DNA from: JALYXV01 sp963791545
Lineage (GTDB): Bacteria > Actinomycetota > Acidimicrobiia > Acidimicrobiales > Palsa-688
DNA: 64,000 bases
NCBI GenBank assembly: GCA_963791545.1
Contig: CAWBSR010000017.1
Coordinates: forward strand, 372,001 to 436,000
Direction: 5' to 3'
Shown here: positions 59,140-64,000 of the stretch, piece by piece
Layout of the letters: the number at the start of each line of letters is the position of its first letter
Numbering within the stretch: the first letter of the stretch is position 1
Program-made: the position numbers and the translations under genes
The notes under the pieces: model-generated
What the model saw: only the letters and a program-made list of their open reading frames with translations
Told to the model about the DNA's origin: nothing
Databases searched by the model: none

Positions 59140-61185
59140 GTGCCGGGCGGCGTCTGGTTCACTGGTGCGGTGTCGAGGCCGCGACCATCCAGCGTACCGC
59201 TTCCATCCCGACTGGGGTCGACAGAAACCGAGCCCTGGCTGCTGTTTGCCGACTTGCTACTGCAGCGGGCGGCGGTGGCGGCCCGGGTGGGCCGGGACCG
59301 GGTACCTGATCCACTGGTCGGCCTGAAGGTCGACGACGACGACATCAACGTGTTGCTATCGGAGCTGCCCGGTCTCGGCCCGGCGTCCGAAGAGGTGGGA
59401 AAAAACCTCGCCGACCTCGAGGACATCCTGGCGCCGGGACTGGCTCGAGCCGAGGCGGGATTCGCCCGGTGGCTGGAGTCGGAAACGTCATTCGCCCAGC
59501 TGGCGGCGGAGGCCCGGCTGGAGCCGCAGGAGGCGAAGGTGCTGGCTTTGCTGTGCGCGGTGGAACTCGACCCGCGGCGCCAGCGCCTGGTCGGCTACCT
59601 GAACGATGACGTGACCCAGCGCCGGGTGACTCCATGGACGCTGGGCCTGATCTTCGGAACGGACCTGGATCCCCACCTGGCGGTGGGGCCCGGCGGAAGC
59701 CTGCGCCGGGGGGCCCTGATCGCCCCCCCGGGCGAAGGCGCCTGGGCGTCCAGCCCGGTCGTGGTGGCGCCATCGGTGGTGTGGTGGCTGGCCGGTGACC
59801 GATCGCTGGATCCCGACCTGCCCGCTGGCGTCGAGGTGCTGGCGGGGCCTCCCCGTCCCCGCGGCGACCGGCGGCCGGCGCCGGACTTGGTGACGGCGGC
59901 CGGTCCCGACCGGGTGCGGCGTCTCCAGGCCGCGGTCACCGCGCTGCCGCGCCAGCTGTTCCTGGTGACCCCGCTGCCCGTGTCGCGCGAGCAGTGGGAC
60001 GCCGTGATCCGCCAGGCGACGCTGGCCCAGCTGGGCGTGGTGCTCGAGGTCGAGAACGAACTGCCCCCCGAGGCCCGGCAACGCATCGAACAGGCGGACC
60101 ACCTTCCGTGGGCGCTCGTCAGCCCCAAAGAGCTCCCGCTGACCGCCCTGCCCCGCCGGCCCTGGGTCGACCTGGTGGTGGAAGCCAGCCCCGCCACCGC
60201 CGACGAATGGCACGCCTCGATGGGGCACCCGCCGCCCGAGCAGTATCACCTGACCGCCGACCAACTGCACCTGGTGAGCCGGGCGTCGGCCGCCATGGGT
60301 GGGGACCTCCCCGCCGCCGTGCGCCGCCTCGCGGCGGGGCACATCGACGCCGCCGCGGCCCGGGTCCGGCCGTCGCGCAGCTGGGAGGACATCGTCCTCG
60401 ACGATGACCGGATGAGCCAGCTCCGCGAGGTCTCGGTGCGCTGCCGCCACCGCGACACCGTCTTCGGGCAGTGGGGGTTCTCGCCCGAACCGTCGACGGG
60501 CGTGGTGGCGTTGTTCGCGGGCCCGTCGGGCACCGGAAAGACCCTGGCCGCCGAGGTCATCGCCGGGGACCTCGGCGTCGACCTGTACAAGATCGACCTG
60601 GCCAACATGGTGAGCAAGTACATCGGCGAGACTGAGAAGAACCTGTCCCGGGTGTTCGACGCCGCCGAGGCCAGCAGCGTTGCCCTGTTCTTCGATGAAG
60701 CCGATGCCCTGCTCGGGCGGCGCTCCGAGGTGTCCGACGCCCACGACCGCTACGCCAACATCGAGGTCGCCTACCTCCTCCAGCGCCTGGAGCGCTACGA
60801 GGGCCTGGTCGTCCTGGCGACCAACCTGGCCAAGAACATCGACTCTGCCTTCCTCCGCCGCATCCACGTGGTCATCGAATTCCCGATGCCGGGACCGACC
60901 GAGCGCCGCCGGATCTGGGCCCGCTGCCTACCCGCATTGGCGCCCGCAGCCGGGGACCTCGACCTCGACTTCCTGGCCGACGCCTTCGAGCTTTCCGGCG
61001 GCACCATCCGCAACGCGGTGGTGGCGGCCGCCTTCCTGGCCGCCGAGGGGGGAACCCCGATCACCATGTCGACGGCGGTGCTGGCGTTGCGCCGGGAGCT
61101 GCAGAAGATGGGCCGCCTGGTCCGGCCCGAGGATTTCGGCCCCCACGCCGGCGCCCTACCCGAGGACCGTCCCTTCAAGTCCTAA
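59140..61185 (+). CDS. eCIS AAA+ ATPase (Afp15-like)
   Basis: 681 residues; the GTG at 59140 is used, though a later start in the first 30 codons is possible. The N-terminal part (about 30-420) is the eCIS-type accessory region with LEDILAPGLARAEAGFARWLESETSFAQLAAEARLEP. The AAA+ domain has Walker A GPSGTGKT at about 461-468, Walker B FFDEAD with Asp519-Glu520, and an arginine finger in LRRIHVVIEFPMPG. It is the conserved ATPase of Afp/PVC-type systems, thought to help particle assembly. Its stop overlaps the convergent coiled-coil gene. Confidence 0.92.
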   Translation: MPGGVWFTGAVSRPRPSSVPLPSRLGSTETEPWLLFADLLLQRAAVAARVGRDRVPDPLVGLKVDDDDINVLLSELPGLGPASEEVGKNLADLEDILAPGLARAEAGFARWLESETSFAQLAAEARLEPQEAKVLALLCAVELDPRRQRLVGYLNDDVTQRRVTPWTLGLIFGTDLDPHLAVGPGGSLRRGALIAPPGEGAWASSPVVVAPSVVWWLAGDRSLDPDLPAGVEVLAGPPRPRGDRRPAPDLVTAAGPDRVRRLQAAVTALPRQLFLVTPLPVSREQWDAVIRQATLAQLGVVLEVENELPPEARQRIEQADHLPWALVSPKELPLTALPRRPWVDLVVEASPATADEWHASMGHPPPEQYHLTADQLHLVSRASAAMGGDLPAAVRRLAAGHIDAAAARVRPSRSWEDIVLDDDRMSQLREVSVRCRHRDTVFGQWGFSPEPSTGVVALFAGPSGTGKTLAAEVIAGDLGVDLYKIDLANMVSKYIGETEKNLSRVFDAAEASSVALFFDEADALLGRRSEVSDAHDRYANIEVAYLLQRLERYEGLVVLATNLAKNIDSAFLRRIHVVIEFPMPGPTERRRIWARCLPALAPAAGDLDLDFLADAFELSGGTIRNAVVAAAFLAAEGGTPITMSTAVLALRRELQKMGRLVRPEDFGPHAGALPEDRPFKS

Positions 61186-62093
61186 GCGGGGCTCACCGGC
61201 GCCTCACGGCTGCGGGGATGGAGACTGGTTTCGAGCCGGCGGACGGTGTTGTCGAAATCGCGGTGGAGTTCCGACATCCGGTTGCCATGTTCCCGCTCCG
61301 TGAGGCGGAAAGTGCGGCTCACCTCTAGCAGCGACTGCTGCAGGCTGGCCTGAATCTCCTCGCTGAACTTCGGTAGCCCGACACTGATCATCGTCTCCAG
61401 CTCGTCGAGTCGCGCCCCGGTGTGCTGGGCCTGCAATATCGCGGTCAGGGCCTCATAAGCCTCCCCCTGAGCCGTCAAGGTTTCCCCGTGGCGGTCTATT
61501 TCACGGCCCACCTGCTCGGTCGACGCTTGCAGGGCGGCCGCGATCTGCTCGCTCATGGTGTCGAGGGCGCTCTGAATCTGGCCGCCCAGGGTGTTGAGGA
61601 CGGTTTGCACCCGCTCGCCGAAGCTGCCCATCGTGCCCTGCAGCGACTCGACCGAGCCTCGCATCTCGGCCGCCTGCTGGCGGTTGCTGGCGCTGAAACC
61701 GGCCAGCCCGACCCGGAGCGACTCCACCGTGCGTACCAACTCCCGGTGCTGTTGCTGGTGCTCACGGCGGTCGCGTTCGACCAGTTCGCCCAGCGCCTCG
61801 AGAGAACGGGTGAGGGCCACCAGCATCTTGCCGTTGGCCGCGCTGTCGCCTGCCACCACGCCCCGGTGGCCGTCGACGGAACGCTTCAACTCGGCCACCT
61901 GGTCGTGATTGTCCACGCATTGACGGCGCAGCGCTTCGAGGGAATGGGCGACCGCGGTGCCATTGGCCACCGACGCAATATTGGTGAGCGCCGCCGTGTC
62001 CCCTGTGCTGCGGGCCTCGCTGGTCAGAATGCGCCGGCATACCTCCTGGAGCTCAGTGAGCAGCGCAGACGACCGGTCACTCATATCAGCCAA
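61182..62093 (-). CDS. Coiled-coil protein convergent with the eCIS ATPase
   Basis: 303 residues, nearly all helical with heptads and few aromatic residues (LRRQCVDNHDQVAELKRSVDGH, VERDRREHQQQHRELVRTVESLRVGL, LDTMSEQIAAALQASTEQVGREIDRHGE). It has no signal peptide or transmembrane helix. It resembles phage tape-measure or apolipoprotein-like helical proteins only in composition. Its end overlaps the ATPase stop, suggesting it belongs to the cluster. Function unknown. Confidence 0.6.
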   Translation of the reverse strand: MADMSDRSSALLTELQEVCRRILTSEARSTGDTAALTNIASVANGTAVAHSLEALRRQCVDNHDQVAELKRSVDGHRGVVAGDSAANGKMLVALTRSLEALGELVERDRREHQQQHRELVRTVESLRVGLAGFSASNRQQAAEMRGSVESLQGTMGSFGERVQTVLNTLGGQIQSALDTMSEQIAAALQASTEQVGREIDRHGETLTAQGEAYEALTAILQAQHTGARLDELETMISVGLPKFSEEIQASLQQSLLEVSRTFRLTEREHGNRMSELHRDFDNTVRRLETSLHPRSREAPVSPA

Positions 62094-62242
62094 CGAAGCT
62101 CTCTCCCTGAAGCGCTCCTTTCACAGTACGTCAACCGTGGTCCCCGAGGTCTCCTTTCCCGGGGCGGGAACGATCAAGAGGGGCCCGCCGGGGCCCAAGC
62201 CGCCCCGGTCACCGGTTGTGCGAGACCGGCGGATGTTCGCCT
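62094..62242. other. Intergenic region without recognisable genes
   Basis: 149 bases between the coiled-coil gene start and the end of the metallo-beta-lactamase gene. It presumably holds the coiled-coil gene promoter; no motif stands out. Confidence 0.4.
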
Positions 62243-62857
62243 CTACCAGCCGCGGTCGATCCAATCCTGGAGGTTGGGCCGCTCCTCGCCGATCGAGGTG
62301 TCATTGCCGTGGCCGGGCATCACGATGGTCTCGGCCGCCAAGGGCGCGAACAGCCGGTCCTCGATGGAACCGATGATGGTTTGGAAGTCGCCGCCCGGGA
62401 AGGTGGTGTTGCCGGGGCCGCCAGGAAACAAGGTGTCGCCGCTGAACAGTACCGGCGAGCCCTCGAGCCGGAAGCACATGGAGCCCGGGGTGTGGCCTGG
62501 GGTGAGGATGGTGTGCAGGCGCAGCCGGCCCACCGGGATGACGACCTCGTCGTCGAGCACGAAGTCGTACGACGGCAGCATCTTGGCGTCGGCCGCCGTC
62601 ACGCCCACCTCGTAGCCGGCGTCGCGCACCGCGGGTACCGCCTGGATGTGGTCCCAGTGGCCGTGGGTCTCGAGCACCTTGCGCACCCCCAGGCTCCGAC
62701 ACAACTCGAGCAGCATCTCGTGCTCGTTGGCGGCGTCGAGAAGGACGGCGTCGCCGGTTTCCTTGCACCGCAGCACGTAGACGTTGTTGTCCATGGGGCC
62801 GACCACGACCTTGTGGATCTCCGCCTGGCTGTCCTGGTAGTGGAGGGAGCTGGCCAT
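62243..62857 (-). CDS. Metallo-beta-lactamase-fold hydrolase (glyoxalase II-like)
   Basis: 204 residues. Zinc ligands His65, His67, Asp69 and His70 in THGHWDH. Further ligands are His in TPGHTPGS, Asp in FSGDTLF, and His in PGHGNDTS. Typical of hydroxyacylglutathione-hydrolase-like or persulfide-dioxygenase-like enzymes acting on thioesters. No glutathione partner is seen, so another thiol such as mycothiol is possible. Divergent from the acyl-CoA dehydrogenase gene with 24 bases between starts. Confidence 0.88.
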   Translation of the reverse strand: MASSLHYQDSQAEIHKVVVGPMDNNVYVLRCKETGDAVLLDAANEHEMLLELCRSLGVRKVLETHGHWDHIQAVPAVRDAGYEVGVTAADAKMLPSYDFVLDDEVVIPVGRLRLHTILTPGHTPGSMCFRLEGSPVLFSGDTLFPGGPGNTTFPGGDFQTIIGSIEDRLFAPLAAETIVMPGHGNDTSIGEERPNLQDWIDRGW

Positions 62858-62881
62858 GTCGTTAGCCTAGATTGGCCGGCG

Positions 62882-64000
62882 ATGAATCTCGCCTTCAGTG
62901 ACGAGCAGGAGGAACTGCGCCGATCGGTGCGCCGGTTCCTGGCTGACAAGTCGCCCGAGACCGAGGTCCGGCGACTCATGGCGACCGAAGTGGGCTACGA
63001 CCCTGACGTGTGGGACCAGATGGCCCAGCAGTTGGGTCTGCCGGCGCTGGCCATCCCCGAGGAGTATGGCGGCGCCGGGTTCTCGTTCGTGGAGTTGGTC
63101 GTGGTGATGGAGGAGATGGGGCGGGCGCTTCTGTGCGCCCCGTTCTTCTCCAGTGCCGTACTGGCGGCCGCCGCCCTGCTGGCGGGCGACGACGAAGAGG
63201 CCAAGAAGTTGTGGCTCCCCGGAATCGCCTCGGGCGTGGTGCGGGCCACCCTGGCCCTCACCGAGGACTCGGGACGCTGGGACGAGGGGGGCGTGACCGC
63301 GACCGCGGCTCCAGGGCCCGACGGTGGCGACGGTTGGGTGATCGACGGTCGCAAGACCTTCGTGCTGGACGGCCATACCGCGTCGGTCGTGCTGGTAGTG
63401 GCCCGGGCGGCGGCCGGGGTGTCGCTGTTCGCAGTCGATGGGAACGCCTCGGGGCTGGTGCGGACGGCGCTGCCGACCATGGACCAGACCCGCAAACAAG
63501 CCCGGCTGGACTTCTCGTCGGTCCCCGCCCAACTGCTCGGCACCGCCGGGCGGGCCTGGCCGGTCGTCGCCCGGGCCCTCGACCGGGCCGCGGTGGCCCT
63601 GGCCGCGGAGCAGGTGGGCGGGGCCCAGCGGGTCCTCGAGATGAGCGTCGAGTACGCCAAGGCCCGGGTCCAGTTCGGGCGCCCCATCGGCAGCTTCCAG
63701 GCGGTGAAGCACAAATGCGCCGACATGCTGCTGGCCGTGGAGTCAGCCAAGTCGGCGGCGTACTACGCCGCTTGGGCGGCGGCCGAGGACAACGAGGAGC
63801 TGCCGGTGATGGCGTCACTGGCCAAGGCGTACTGCTCCGAGGCGTTCTTCCAGGCGGCCGCCGACAACATCCAGATCCACGGCGGGATCGGGTTCACCTG
63901 GGACCACCCGGCCCACCTCTATTTCAAGCGGGCCAAGAGCTCGGAGCTGATCCTGGGGGACCCCTCCTACCACCGGGAGTTGCTGGCCCAGCGCATCGGG
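62882..64000 (+). CDS. Acyl-CoA dehydrogenase, truncated by the window end
   Basis: 373 codons are present without a stop; the family is typically about 380-390 residues, so only the last few are missing. The N-terminal helical domain starts NLAFSDEQEELRRSVRRFLADKSPE. PALAIPEEYGGAGFSFVELVVVMEEMGRAL, YAKARVQFGRPIGSFQAVKHKCADMLL and NIQIHGGIGFTWDHPAHLYFKRAKSS follow. FAD-dependent oxidation of acyl-CoA to enoyl-CoA. The HxGxGFTWEH-like motif near the end fits enzymes acting on cholesterol side chains or CoA-activated intermediates, but this is only suggestive. Confidence 0.92.
   Translation, partial: MNLAFSDEQEELRRSVRRFLADKSPETEVRRLMATEVGYDPDVWDQMAQQLGLPALAIPEEYGGAGFSFVELVVVMEEMGRALLCAPFFSSAVLAAAALLAGDDEEAKKLWLPGIASGVVRATLALTEDSGRWDEGGVTATAAPGPDGGDGWVIDGRKTFVLDGHTASVVLVVARAAAGVSLFAVDGNASGLVRTALPTMDQTRKQARLDFSSVPAQLLGTAGRAWPVVARALDRAAVALAAEQVGGAQRVLEMSVEYAKARVQFGRPIGSFQAVKHKCADMLLAVESAKSAAYYAAWAAAEDNEELPVMASLAKAYCSEAFFQAAADNIQIHGGIGFTWDHPAHLYFKRAKSSELILGDPSYHRELLAQRIG

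Noticed and set aside
27128..61185. Prophage
   Set aside because: No capsid, portal, terminase, integrase or lysis genes; DUF4157, DUF4255 and the AAA+ ATPase define eCIS.
27128..61185. Type VI secretion system
   Set aside because: No TssJ/L/M membrane complex or ClpV; the sheath is a single phage-type protein.

Overview
The window is 64 kb of high-GC DNA from a free-living actinobacterium. An acidimicrobial-type Actinomycetota is my best guess, but the sequence does not prove it. Pointers are the many GTG starts with GTGA/ATGA stop-start overlaps, a SUF system using the zinc scaffold SufU, a six-helix HAMP adenylate cyclase of mycobacterial type, a septum-formation-type lipoprotein and a DinB/DUF664 protein. 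I found no tRNA, rRNA, CRISPR array, transposase or integrase.

Left part (1-26980) is chromosomal housekeeping. In order: the end of a MaoC-type dehydratase, MutY, a B12-type radical SAM protein, two small membrane genes, a secreted protein, a flavin reductase and an RmlC-like epimerase. Then come a thioredoxin-fold membrane protein divergent from an FtsH-like AAA+ protease, an oligopeptidase B and a Kelch-type surface protein. Iron-sulfur assembly is split in two. A plus-strand operon holds sufB, a Cys-rich small protein, sufD, a Rieske ferredoxin and a divergent sufC. A minus-strand operon holds a canonical sufC, sufS and sufU. Between them lie an orphan NuoF-like subunit, an aldo/keto reductase, an adenylate cyclase and an unknown protein. 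A glycogen-debranching-type enzyme follows.

Right part (about 27128-62093) is an extracellular contractile injection system (eCIS), a phage-tail-like particle locus without capsid or packaging genes. The plus strand carries a coiled-coil protein, a lipoprotein, a PAAR-like tip, the sheath, tube 1, a tail-assembly protein, a 56-aa DUF6760-type protein and tube 2. It continues with a 1593-aa repeat protein ending in an eCIS-core (DUF4157) HELVH domain, a LysM baseplate protein, the spike, gp25, baseplate J, tail protein I and a zinc-ribbon membrane protein. After an unrelated DinB-type gene, the minus strand carries three paralogous membrane-anchored proteins of 3038, 890 and 774 aa made of carboxypeptidase-regulatory-like beta-sandwich repeats. 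These are followed by the DUF4255 tail terminator. The eCIS AAA+ ATPase reads the other way, and a coiled-coil protein converges on it.

The most unusual parts are four. (1) The trio of huge anchored repeat proteins, one containing three apparently identical 564-bp units. (2) The 1593-aa DUF4157 protein full of aromatic-x-Pro repeats. (3) A 20-bp tandem repeat that makes a chain of seven-codon minicistrons ahead of the zinc-ribbon gene. (4) The absence of a recognisable tape measure or tail fibre. The window ends with a metallo-beta-lactamase-fold hydrolase and the start of an acyl-CoA dehydrogenase.
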